A program made the translations under genes and the position numbers. Below the pieces are notes generated by a model that was not told the DNA's origin, ran no database searches, and saw only the letters and a list, made by a program, of their open reading frames with translations. A stretch of DNA of 16,092 bases from Bordetella parapertussis. Lineage in GTDB: Bacteria; Pseudomonadota; Gammaproteobacteria; Burkholderiales; Burkholderiaceae_D. Numbering within the stretch: the stretch's first letter is position 1; each line of letters starts with the position of its first letter. Shown one piece after another: positions 1 through 7,062 of this stretch. The stretch spans positions 1 to 16,092 of the forward strand of contig CAMBJI010000010.1 of the NCBI GenBank assembly GCA_945867725.1, written 5' to 3'.

Positions 1-3000
1 GATCACTATACAAACGCGCGACTTCGTATTCGTCCTTGTAAGCCATGAGCTTGAAGTAATAACGCGCGACGGCTTCAGTCAGACGCAAGCTTTGTCCAGC
101 GGATACCAACTTACTTTCAGCGGCGCGAACTTGTTCGACGAACTGCCGATAACTATCCGCATAAGTCGCATTCTGATAATCCGTGAGGAAGGCTATACGG
201 CGCTTGATGGTTTCATCCAGCGTTGGCGCGCGTTTGAATTCGATCACCTGTGCCGGTGCGAGCGCCTTCATTTCTTTCTCTACAGAGTCCAGATTGTCGG
301 CTGCCAAACGGCCCCAGGCAAACGACTGCTGGTTGAAATCAACCGAAACGCCATTGAGTTCGATTGCCTTGAGCAGCGCCTGCTCAGACAGCGGCACCCA
401 GCCCCGCTGGAATGCATAACCCAGCATGAACATATTGGTCGCAATCGCGTCGCCCATCAGCGTAGTAGCAATCTTGCCGGCCTCGACGGCAGCGACGGCT
501 TCATCACCACAGGCCTTACGAATATTGTCCGCAGCGCTGACATCCGGATAGACCCAATCCGGATTTTTGACAAACGCCGCTGTTGGCGCAAGTGTGGAAT
601 TAATGACCGCATGCGTGCGGCCACTGCCCATGCGCGCAATTGCATCCTTGCTCGCGGCAACAATCACATCGCAACCAATCACCAGATCCGCTGCACCGGT
701 ACCGACGCGGGTCGAATGTATCTGGTCATCTTTTTCTGCCAGACGCACATGCGACATCACCGGCCCGCCTTTTTGCGCGAGGCCGCTCATGTCGAGTACG
801 CTGCAAGCCTTGCCGCCAACGTGTGCTGCCATCGCCAGAATCTGGCCCACGGTCACCACGCCGGTGCCGCCAATACCCGTGACCAGCACGCCAAAAGGCT
901 CACTGAGCGAAGGCAGTTGCGGTGCGCTGAGTTTTGCTGCACGTGACATGGCAGAAATTGCGCTGCCGCTGGCATCTTTCATCGCCGCTTTTTTCGGTTT
1001 CTTCAGCTGTCCGCCTTCGACCGTGACAAAGCTCGGGCAGAAACCAGTCACGCAAGAAAAATCCTTATTGCAGCTGGATTGATTGATCTGACGCTTGCGA
1101 CCGAATTCAGTTTCGAGTGGTTCGACTGAAAGACAGTTCGATTTGACGCTGCAATCGCCACAACCTTCGCACACGGCCTCATTGATGACAGCACGCTTGG
1201 CCGGATCAGGAAAAGTATTGCGCTTCCTGCGACGACGCTTCTCGGACGCACAAGTCTGATCGTAGATGATGGCAGAGACGCCTTTGACTTCGCGCATTTC
1301 GCGTTGCACCGCGTCGAGCTCGCTGCGATGACGAATCGTCACGCCAGGCGCCCAGTTGGTGGTGGCCGGGTATTTGTCCGGCTCGTCGGTGACCACCACA
1401 ATCGGCGTCACACCTTCAGCAGCCACCTGCCGCGAAATCGTCGCGGGATCAAGCGGGCCATCATGCGTCTGGCCACCCGTCATGGCAACAGCATCGTTGA
1501 ACAAAATCTTGTAGGTCATATTGACCTTGGCTGCAGCAGAGGCACGAATCGCGAGCAGGCCCGAATGGTAGTAAGTACCGTCACCAATATTGGCAAACAC
1601 ATGCTGCTCGGTGGTGAAGGGCGCGTGACCAATCCAGGTCGTACCTTCGGCACCCATGTGCGTGAAGGTGGAAGTGGAGCGATCCATCCACAAGGCCATG
1701 TAGTGGCAACCAATGCCGGCGAGTGCACGACTGCCTTCGGGCACACGCGTTGAGGTGTTGTGCGGACAGCCTGAGCAAAAATACGGCGTACGATCTTTTT
1801 GCGGATTGGTACCCGTGCTGACTTTCAGAACAGCTTCGCGCGACTCCAGATAGGCAATACGTTCACGCACACGCTGTTCGACCGGATGGCCGGCAAAGTA
1901 TTTCGAGATGCGCGCCGCAATTGCGCGCGCAATTTGCGTTGGATTGAGTTCATAAGTGCCCGGCAGTAGCCATTCACCATGACCACTGCGGCGCGTATTG
2001 CTCCACTCGCCGGTGTCATCAAACTTGCCGACCACACGGGGACGCACATCATTGCGCCAGTTGTAGAGTTCTTCTTTGAGCTGATATTCAAGCAGCTGAC
2101 GTTTTTCTTCGACAACCAGAATTTCTTCTAGACCGGTCGCAAACGCGCGCGTACCTTCCGCTTCGAGTGGCCAGCTCATGCCCACTTTGTAGAGACGTAA
2201 ACCGATATCGCGTGCAACGGATTCGTTGATACCCAAATCTTCCAGCGCCTGACGCGTGTCGAGATAGGATTTACCTGCGGTCATGATGCCGAAGCGCGCA
2301 TTCGGGCTGTCCCAAATCACGCGATTGAGGTGATTCGCACGCGCATAGGCGAGGGCTGCGTACCATTTGTAATTGACCAGCCGCTCTTCCTGCTCAAGGA
2401 TGCCATCCGGCCAACGAATGCTGAGACCACCGGCGGGCATATCGAAATCATCAGGCAAGGCAATCTTCACGCGCTCGGGATCAACATCGACGGTGGCGCC
2501 GGATTCCACCACATCCGTCACACATTTCATCGCCACCCACAAACCAGTGTAACGGCTCATCGCAAAACCATGCAGACCGTAATCGAGATATTCCTGTACC
2601 GAGGAGGGATAAAGCACCGGTAAACCACAGGCTTTGAGAATGTGTTCGCTCTGGTGCGCGTTGGTCGAAGATTTAGCCGCATGATCGTCGCCCGCCAACG
2701 CAAGTACGCCACCGTGCGGCGCGGTACCTGCAGCCACGGCGTGCTTGAAGACATCGCCGGATCGGTCAACGCCAGGTCCCTTGCCGTACCACATGGAAAA
2801 CACGCCGTCGTAGGTCGCACCCGGAAAAAGATTGACCTGTTGCGTACCCCAAATCGAGGTGGCCGCCAGGTCTTCATTGAGGCCGGGATGAAAGCGCACG
2901 TGATGCGCCTCGAGATGTTTTCTGGCCTTGGCTGCGGTCTGATCCACGCTGCCCAGCGGGGAGCCGCGGTAGCCGGTGATGAAACCTGCGGTGTTTAGAC

Positions 3001-3154
3001 CAGCAGCGAGATCGCGCTGACGCTGCATCATTGGCAAACGAACCAGCGCCTGCGTGCCAGTCAGAAAAACACGGCCGCGCTCGAGCGTGTATTTGTCATC
3101 CAGTGATATGGAATCCGGCTGCAGCGCCTGCTGCTTGTTCAGTGGTGCGTTCAT
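1..3154 (-). CDS. Indolepyruvate ferredoxin oxidoreductase, fused IorA-IorB type (C-terminus cut by window edge)
   Basis: Oxidatively decarboxylates aryl pyruvates such as indolepyruvate to the acyl-CoA, passing electrons to ferredoxin; a cytoplasmic TPP and Fe-S enzyme. Translating the minus strand from the ATG at 3154 gives 1051 open codons with no stop before the edge. Order of parts: an N-terminal pyruvate-oxidoreductase-like half, containing GYRGSPLG and WYGKGPGVDR; a TPP-binding section with GIGCHYMA and NIGDGTYYHSG; an Fe-S region near residues 658-710 with CEGCGDCSVKSNC and a second cluster of cysteines ending in CPSF; then an IorB-like gamma domain beginning near residue 755 (GVLVTGIGGTGVVT). 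Families of this fused type run to roughly 1150 residues, so about 100 are probably missing here. A GGGGAGA Shine-Dalgarno lies 6 nt before the ATG. The divergent LysR gene is the likely regulator. Substrate is inferred from family; 2-oxoacid specificity is not readable from sequence. Confidence 0.93.
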   Translation of the reverse strand, partial: MNAPLNKQQALQPDSISLDDKYTLERGRVFLTGTQALVRLPMMQRQRDLAAGLNTAGFITGYRGSPLGSVDQTAAKARKHLEAHHVRFHPGLNEDLAATSIWGTQQVNLFPGATYDGVFSMWYGKGPGVDRSGDVFKHAVAAGTAPHGGVLALAGDDHAAKSSTNAHQSEHILKACGLPVLYPSSVQEYLDYGLHGFAMSRYTGLWVAMKCVTDVVESGATVDVDPERVKIALPDDFDMPAGGLSIRWPDGILEQEERLVNYKWYAALAYARANHLNRVIWDSPNARFGIMTAGKSYLDTRQALEDLGINESVARDIGLRLYKVGMSWPLEAEGTRAFATGLEEILVVEEKRQLLEYQLKEELYNWRNDVRPRVVGKFDDTGEWSNTRRSGHGEWLLPGTYELNPTQIARAIAARISKYFAGHPVEQRVRERIAYLESREAVLKVSTGTNPQKDRTPYFCSGCPHNTSTRVPEGSRALAGIGCHYMALWMDRSTSTFTHMGAEGTTWIGHAPFTTEQHVFANIGDGTYYHSGLLAIRASAAAKVNMTYKILFNDAVAMTGGQTHDGPLDPATISRQVAAEGVTPIVVVTDEPDKYPATTNWAPGVTIRHRSELDAVQREMREVKGVSAIIYDQTCASEKRRRRKRNTFPDPAKRAVINEAVCEGCGDCSVKSNCLSVEPLETEFGRKRQINQSSCNKDFSCVTGFCPSFVTVEGGQLKKPKKAAMKDASGSAISAMSRAAKLSAPQLPSLSEPFGVLVTGIGGTGVVTVGQILAMAAHVGGKACSVLDMSGLAQKGGPVMSHVRLAEKDDQIHSTRVGTGAADLVIGCDVIVAASKDAIARMGSGRTHAVINSTLAPTAAFVKNPDWVYPDVSAADNIRKACGDEAVAAVEAGKIATTLMGDAIATNMFMLGYAFQRGWVPLSEQALLKAIELNGVSVDFNQQSFAWGRLAADNLDSVEKEMKALAPAQVIEFKRAPTLDETIKRRIAFLTDYQNATYADSYRQFVEQVRAAESKLVSAGQSLRLTEAVARYYFKLMAYKDEYEVARLYSD

Positions 3155-3182
3155 GACGGTCTCCCCGCAGTTTTATAACTAT

Positions 3183-3218
3183 GAGCTGGAGTATAGGCAG
3201 TGACTAAGGTATCGTAAA
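3183..3218 (-). promoter_or_regulatory. Predicted sigma70 promoter of the indolepyruvate oxidoreductase gene
   Basis: Read on the minus strand, a -35 box TTTACG (3218-3213, 4 of 6 matches to consensus) is followed after exactly 17 nt by a -10 box TATACT (3195-3190, 5 of 6). Transcription would begin near 3183, leaving a leader of about 30 nt that holds the GGGGAGA ribosome site. The imperfect -35 with a good -10 is what an activator-dependent promoter often looks like. No equally good promoter was seen for the divergent LysR gene. Confidence 0.55.
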
Positions 3219-3259
3219 ATCACAAATACGCAAGCTTAATATCTGAAAAACTAATACCT
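3207..3259. promoter_or_regulatory. Candidate LysR-type operator in the divergent gap
   Basis: Two nested inverted repeats lie between the divergent start codons. CGTA (3213-3216) and TACG (3227-3230) are separated by 10 nt and cover the -35 box of the oxidoreductase promoter. AGGTAT (3207-3212) and ATACCT (3254-3259) are separated by 41 nt. LysR-type regulators usually bind an upstream T-N11-A dyad plus an activation site near -35. The first repeat has N12 between its T and A, so it is not a perfect match. The position fits; the identity of the regulator bound is inferred. Confidence 0.3.
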
Positions 3260-3273
3260 CGAAGCGTTCACCC

Positions 3274-4182
3274 ATGTCAATCAACAACGTCACCCTGCGG
3301 CAATTGCGGTATTTCGTATCGGCGGCCCGCAACGGCCAGTTTTCGATGGCCGCCTCGAGCGAAAACGTGTCCCAGTCGGCGATCACGAATGCCGTGCTGG
3401 CACTGGAAAAAGAGCTGGGCGTGCGGCTTTTCTATCGCCTATCGCAAGGCGTGTCGCTGACGCCGGAAGGTCAGGACTTTTTTCTGCAGGCCTGCCACAT
3501 TCTGGATTCGGTGCGCGACGCCACCCACAAGCCCCGTTTTCGGGCACCCCAATTGCGCGGCACCGTCAGAATGGCGGCCTCGTATACGGTGTTGGGCTAT
3601 CTGCTGCCCGACCTGCTTGCGCGCTTTCGCGCCAGCTATCCGGAGGTGGAAATCGACTTGCGTGACATGGACCGTCCCAGCATTGAGCAAGCTGTGCTGA
3701 ACAAGGAAGTGGATCTGGGCGTCGCGATTCTGTCGAACATCCGCCGACCCGAACGTTTCGGTCATGCGGTGATGGTGCGCTCGCGCCGCCAGCTCTGGGT
3801 CGCGCCGGACCATGCGCTGGCGAAAATTCCCTCGCCTTCGTTCAAAGATATCGCGCAGCACCCCTACATCATGGTGACCGCTGACGAGGCTGAGGAGTCA
3901 ACGCTGGCGTACTGGAAATCGCGACGTATCAAACCCAATACTGCCTTTCGTACGATGTCGATTGAGGCGGTACGTGGTCTGGTCGCCCATGGATTCGGCG
4001 TGACCGTGCTCTCGGACATGGTGTTTCGTCCCTGGTCACTGGAGGGCAAGCGCATTGAGGCGCGCCCCATTTTGGATCTAGTCCCGCCGATGGAGGTGGG
4101 CGCGATCTGGCATCCCGATGGAAAAATGAACACGCACGCCGAGGCATTGCAGCAGTTTTTGCTGCACGCCTATGGCCAGTAA
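3274..4182 (+). CDS. LysR family transcriptional regulator
   Basis: 302-residue DNA-binding regulator of usual LysR length. The winged helix-turn-helix occupies about residues 6-65: TLRQLRYFVSAARNGQFSMA, then SQSAITNAVLALEKELGVRL and LTPEG, all standard for the family. Residues about 90-300 form the periplasmic-binding-like effector domain (RGTVRMAASYTVLGYLLPDL, and GLVAHGFGVTVLSDMV near residue 235). It is divergent from the indolepyruvate oxidoreductase gene across a 119-bp gap, the classic LysR arrangement, so control of that gene and of itself is likely, with an aromatic keto acid or related compound as possible effector (inference). There is no good Shine-Dalgarno before the ATG; the start is chosen because the HTH begins at once. 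No terminator with a T-run follows the stop. Confidence 0.93.
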   Translation: MSINNVTLRQLRYFVSAARNGQFSMAASSENVSQSAITNAVLALEKELGVRLFYRLSQGVSLTPEGQDFFLQACHILDSVRDATHKPRFRAPQLRGTVRMAASYTVLGYLLPDLLARFRASYPEVEIDLRDMDRPSIEQAVLNKEVDLGVAILSNIRRPERFGHAVMVRSRRQLWVAPDHALAKIPSPSFKDIAQHPYIMVTADEAEESTLAYWKSRRIKPNTAFRTMSIEAVRGLVAHGFGVTVLSDMVFRPWSLEGKRIEARPILDLVPPMEVGAIWHPDGKMNTHAEALQQFLLHAYGQ

Positions 4183-4200
4183 CAATTTTCCTGATCTTTC

Positions 4201-4227
4201 TGTAACAAGCGGTAAACCCATTGCGTC
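4201..4227 (+). promoter_or_regulatory. Possible ECF-sigma-type promoter for the EF-hand gene
   Basis: TGTAAC (4201-4206) and CGTC (4224-4227) are separated by 17 nt. A GTAAC-type -35 with a CGNN -10 at this spacing recalls promoters of some extracytoplasmic-function sigma factors, for example the Caulobacter SigF type. No convincing sigma70 promoter is visible in the same 130-bp gap. No sigma or anti-sigma gene lies in the window, so this is a short-motif resemblance only. Transcription from here would place both inverted repeats at 4239-4287 in the leader. Confidence 0.3.
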
Positions 4228-4238
4228 ACCCTGCATCT

Positions 4239-4287
4239 GGCGAGCGACCATAGGCTCGCCGGGTCAGTACTTGTGGACAGTACCCGG
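4239..4287 (+). repeat. Two overlapping inverted repeats in the EF-hand leader
   Basis: The first repeat pairs GGCGAGC (4239-4245) with GCTCGCC (4254-4260) across an 8-nt loop. The second pairs CCGGGT (4259-4264) with ACCCGG (4282-4287) across 17 nt. They share bases 4259-4260, so complete forms of both hairpins cannot coexist in one RNA. Inside the second is a direct repeat CAGTAC (4265-4270 and 4278-4283). No T-run follows either, so neither is a simple terminator for the LysR gene. They may be leader structures or protein-binding sites. Confidence 0.5.
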
Positions 4288-4312
4288 TAACCAACCCAAG
4301 TAAAGGTGACAC

Positions 4313-4810
4313 ATGAAACTGCACTCATTCCGCTGGTTAATGTTGGCGGGACTGCTGACCGGCAGTCTGGCTCACGCCGATCACCACAAAAAAGGCGAAG
4401 GCAAGCATGGCGACGATATGCACGGCGATGCCATGCAAAACGACAGAATGCCGCCCATGTTCGGACAGTTTGACAAGAATAAAGATGGTCGCGTGAGCCG
4501 CGAAGAATCACGCGAAGGTATGGATCGCCTGTTTACCGAAGCAGATACCAACAAAGATGGTTTTATTTCTACTGAAGAAATGCAGGCGCATCATCGCGCG
4601 ATGCGCGAGCAGTTCAGACAGAGCATGCGCGACTACTGGAAAAAAGCCGATACCGACGGCGATGGCGCACTGAGCAAGGCCGAGGCAGAAGCCGCAAAAA
4701 TGCAACGATTGGTCCGCGACTTCGACAAGCTGGACAAGAACAAAGATGGCAAGCTGACAGCGGATGAAATGGCCGCAGCGCCGCACCACCAGCTGACGCC
4801 ACAACCGTAA
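4313..4810 (+). CDS. Secreted EF-hand calcium-binding protein
   Basis: 165 residues, exported and probably periplasmic. Residues 1-22 are a Sec signal (basic start, hydrophobic core LMLAGLLTGSLA, likely cleavage after AHA). A His- and Asp-rich stretch follows (residues 23-45, with DHHKK, HGDDMHGD). Four canonical 12-residue EF-hand loops are visible: DKNKDGRVSREE (54-65), DTNKDGFISTEE (78-89), DTDGDGALSKAE (113-124) and DKNKDGKLTADE (141-152). Each has Asp at position 1, Gly at 6 and Glu at 12, so all look able to bind calcium. A clear AAGGTGA ribosome site precedes the ATG. The gene stands alone between an unusual leader and a strong terminator. The cellular role is unknown; a calcium buffer or sensor is the obvious inference, and the His-rich segment might also bind transition metals. 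Confidence 0.9.
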   Translation: MKLHSFRWLMLAGLLTGSLAHADHHKKGEGKHGDDMHGDAMQNDRMPPMFGQFDKNKDGRVSREESREGMDRLFTEADTNKDGFISTEEMQAHHRAMREQFRQSMRDYWKKADTDGDGALSKAEAEAAKMQRLVRDFDKLDKNKDGKLTADEMAAAPHHQLTPQP

Positions 4811-4839
4811 TACCGTGATTTACCGATTGGTCTGAACCC

Positions 4840-4857
4840 CGCGCCACCCCCGGCGCG
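4840..4857. repeat. Short GC-rich hairpin between the EF-hand gene and cca
   Basis: CGCGCC (4840-4845) and GGCGCG (4852-4857) form a perfect 6-bp stem with a 6-nt C-rich loop just before the EF-hand terminator. On the minus strand it follows the cca stop by about 12 nt but no T-run comes after it, so it is at best a weak 3'-end structure for the cca operon. Confidence 0.4.
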
Positions 4858-4859
4858 TT

Positions 4860-4893
4860 GCGGACCCCATCAATGATGTGGGTCCGCTTTTTT
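4860..4893 (+). terminator. Rho-independent terminator of the EF-hand gene, overlapping the 3' end of cca
   Basis: GCGGACCC (4860-4867) pairs with GGGTCCGC (4880-4887) as a perfect 8-bp stem, followed directly by six T (4888-4893). CAT/ATG bases can extend pairing inside the loop. On the minus strand no T-run follows, so it serves the plus-strand gene. From 4870 rightward the same bases encode the stop codon and last residues of cca. Confidence 0.88.
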
Positions 4894-6135
4894 ATGCGGC
4901 ATGACCGCCGCCACTGCGGCAACGCGTGCAGCGCGTATCGCCTGCGCTATCGCATCTGCGGGTTTGTCGGCAGGCATAGCAGAGACCTTGGCGGCAATCT
5001 GACCACCGTCGACAGATTGCGCAGCAGCGAGCACGGTCTGCAAAAAAACGCGCTGCGGAAAAGGACGGTCTTCAAATCCGGTACGGCCACGAGAATCGCA
5101 CTCGCTGGCCACAAGCAAATCCATAAATCGCGCCGGCTTTCTAAAGGCATCACAACGCTCCAGTATTTTCACCAGTGTGTCGGCACGCATCTCAAACGCG
5201 CGTCCGACATTGCCATGCTCGCGCGCCGTCATCACAGCGAGGTCACGCACATCACCCGGAATTTTCAGCCGCTCACACAAGGTCTCCACCAGCGTCACGC
5301 TGCGTGCTTCATGCGCAATATGCCGTGGCCATTGCTCGGGCGATGTCGTGCCCTTGCCCAGGTCATGCACGAGCGCAGCAAAACGTATCGCCAGCGAAGC
5401 TGATTGCTGAGCTGCAGCATCGATCACCATCATCACATGGACTAGCGTATCGATTTCAGGATGATGCTGCGCCGGCTGCGGTACGCCATCCAGCGCGGCG
5501 ATTTCCGGCAGGATGCGCGCCAGTGCGCCAGCGTCGCGCAAGAGTATGAACATGCGCGAAGGCTTTGCTTCCATCAGACCGCGTGAGAGCTCTTGCCAGA
5601 CACGCTCAGGCACCAATGCATCGACTTCACCGGACGCCACCATCTGCCGCATCAGTAACAGCGTTTCTTCGGCAACGGAGAATTCGGTAAACCGGGCAGC
5701 AAAACGTGCAACGCGCAAGATACGCACCGGGTCTTCGGCAAACGCTTTCGAGACATGACGGAAAACACGCGCTTCCAGATCAGCGCGGCCGCCAACGGGG
5801 TCAATCAGCGTGCCGTCGATATCCTGTGCGATGGCATTGATAGTCAGATCACGCCGCAACAAGTCCTGTTCCAGCGTGACATCGGGCGACGCATGAAAAC
5901 TAAACCCGGTATAGCCCGGTGCGGTTTTACGCTCGGTGCGCGCGAGCGCATATTCTTCATGCGTATCGGGATGCAAAAAAACGGGGAAGTCTCTACCCAC
6001 TGGAAGAAAGCCTTGCGCACGCATCTGGTCCGGTGTCGCGCCCACCACAACGTAATCACGATCTTTGACGGGCAAACCGAGCAGGGCATCGCGTACTGCG
6101 CCGCCGACCACATAGGTTTTGACGGGCCCTGTCAT
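4870..6135 (-). CDS. cca: Multifunctional CCA protein (tRNA nucleotidyltransferase with HD domain)
   Basis: Adds or repairs the 3' CCA of tRNAs using CTP and ATP; cytoplasmic. 421 residues, close to the roughly 412 of the E. coli enzyme, which it resembles throughout. The nucleotidyltransferase motif GGAVRD is at 11-16, the metal-binding carboxylates D25 and D27 are in KDRDYVVVG, and RRDLTINA is at 94-101. The C-terminal HD phosphohydrolase domain has HPEID (225-229) and the diagnostic LVHDLGKG with H257 and D258, typical of the gammaproteobacterial/betaproteobacterial multifunctional form with phosphatase and phosphodiesterase activity. The ATG begins 3 nt after the stop of the upstream NDUFA9-like gene and lacks a clear ribosome site, so translation is probably coupled. 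The last codons lie inside the convergent EF-hand terminator. Confidence 0.96.
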   Translation of the reverse strand: MTGPVKTYVVGGAVRDALLGLPVKDRDYVVVGATPDQMRAQGFLPVGRDFPVFLHPDTHEEYALARTERKTAPGYTGFSFHASPDVTLEQDLLRRDLTINAIAQDIDGTLIDPVGGRADLEARVFRHVSKAFAEDPVRILRVARFAARFTEFSVAEETLLLMRQMVASGEVDALVPERVWQELSRGLMEAKPSRMFILLRDAGALARILPEIAALDGVPQPAQHHPEIDTLVHVMMVIDAAAQQSASLAIRFAALVHDLGKGTTSPEQWPRHIAHEARSVTLVETLCERLKIPGDVRDLAVMTAREHGNVGRAFEMRADTLVKILERCDAFRKPARFMDLLVASECDSRGRTGFEDRPFPQRVFLQTVLAAAQSVDGGQIAAKVSAMPADKPADAIAQAIRAARVAAVAAVMPHKKADPHH

Positions 6136-6138
6136 GTG

Positions 6139-7062
6139 TCAGCGCGGCGCGAGATAATGCGGCGCGACCGCTTCCAGTGCAGTCGGATGCCATGCGTGTG
6201 GCAAGGGATAGTCGCCACTGGCGACATTGTCGGCTTTCATGGAGTCGAGATTGTCGCGACTCATGACGGGCCCACCCGGCACATGCTCGAGCAAGAACGC
6301 CTGAATGCGCGCCAGCGACGCCGGCAACCCAATCACGGGCCGTCGATGATGTGCGTAGGTACCGGAGAGACGGATCAGCTCGCGCAAGCTGTATACATGG
6401 GGGCCGACCAGCTCGTAGACTTTACCGATGCTTTTGGGGTCATCCAGCGCATCGACGAAGGCCTGCGCCAGATCGCCGACAAACACCGGCTGGAATTTTG
6501 CATCGGCACCACCCACGACCATGACAGGCAATATGGCCTGCATGCGCGCGAAAACATTCAGAAATTTATCTTCCGGTCCGAACACGACCGATGGACGAAA
6601 CGACGTGACCTCCAGATCGAGCGCCGCGAGCATGAGCTGTTCACCTGCGGCTTTGGAACGCTGATACATCGACGGCGCATCGCTGGCAGCACCCAGTGCG
6701 CACATGTGCAAACAACGCTTCACGCCCAGTCTGCTGCACGCCTGCGCAATGCGCTTTGGCAGCGCGACGTGAGCTTGTTCAAATTGCGGTCCCCAGGGAT
6801 TGCCGGGTTTTGAATGCAGCACGCCGACCAAATTGATCACCGCATTTGCTTGCGCAATCAGTCGATCCAGCGTGGCATCGTCATTGATATCAGCTTCAAC
6901 TACCTGTACGGTAGGCAGCACGAGCAAATGACTGGCGCGGGGCACATGGCGCGTCGGTACGACAACATGACGACCAGACGCAGCGAGCCGCGCGACGATG
7001 TGCGAGCCGATGAAACCGCTACCGCCAATAACTAAAACAGCCTCGTGATGCATGGCGGTCAT
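6139..7062 (-). CDS. Complex I NDUFA9-like NAD(P)-binding protein (atypical SDR)
   Basis: 307-residue NAD(P)-dependent epimerase/dehydratase-like protein of the kind annotated as complex I NDUFA9 subunit family. The Rossmann dinucleotide motif GGSGFIG is at 13-19, and a YQRSK (Y133, K137) sits in the SDR YxxxK position. FRPSVVFGPEDKFLNVFARM, a hallmark stretch of this group, lies near residue 155. No transmembrane segment is evident. Its ATG overlaps the slt stop as ATGA (4 nt), and cca starts 3 nt after its own stop, so the three are likely one transcript. A second ATG at 7053 is possible but the overlap favours the first. The link to respiratory complex I is by homology to the mitochondrial accessory subunit; its bacterial reaction is not established, and no nuo gene is nearby. 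Confidence 0.88.
   Translation of the reverse strand: MTAMHHEAVLVIGGSGFIGSHIVARLAASGRHVVVPTRHVPRASHLLVLPTVQVVEADINDDATLDRLIAQANAVINLVGVLHSKPGNPWGPQFEQAHVALPKRIAQACSRLGVKRCLHMCALGAASDAPSMYQRSKAAGEQLMLAALDLEVTSFRPSVVFGPEDKFLNVFARMQAILPVMVVGGADAKFQPVFVGDLAQAFVDALDDPKSIGKVYELVGPHVYSLRELIRLSGTYAHHRRPVIGLPASLARIQAFLLEHVPGGPVMSRDNLDSMKADNVASGDYPLPHAWHPTALEAVAPHYLAPR

Noticed and set aside
92..2998. Several plus-strand ORFs (for example 92-946, 567-1082, 1304-1753, 2642-2998)
   Set aside because: They lie antisense to one continuous minus-strand frame encoding the indolepyruvate oxidoreductase with clear motifs throughout; their translations resemble no family.
4239..4260. Terminator of the LysR gene
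   Set aside because: The 7-bp stem is good but no T-run follows on either strand; described as a leader repeat instead.
5755..6813. 352-codon plus-strand ORF crossing the cca / NDUFA9-like junction
   Set aside because: Both minus-strand genes carry intact motifs over the same bases; the ORF is a shadow and crosses a gene boundary.
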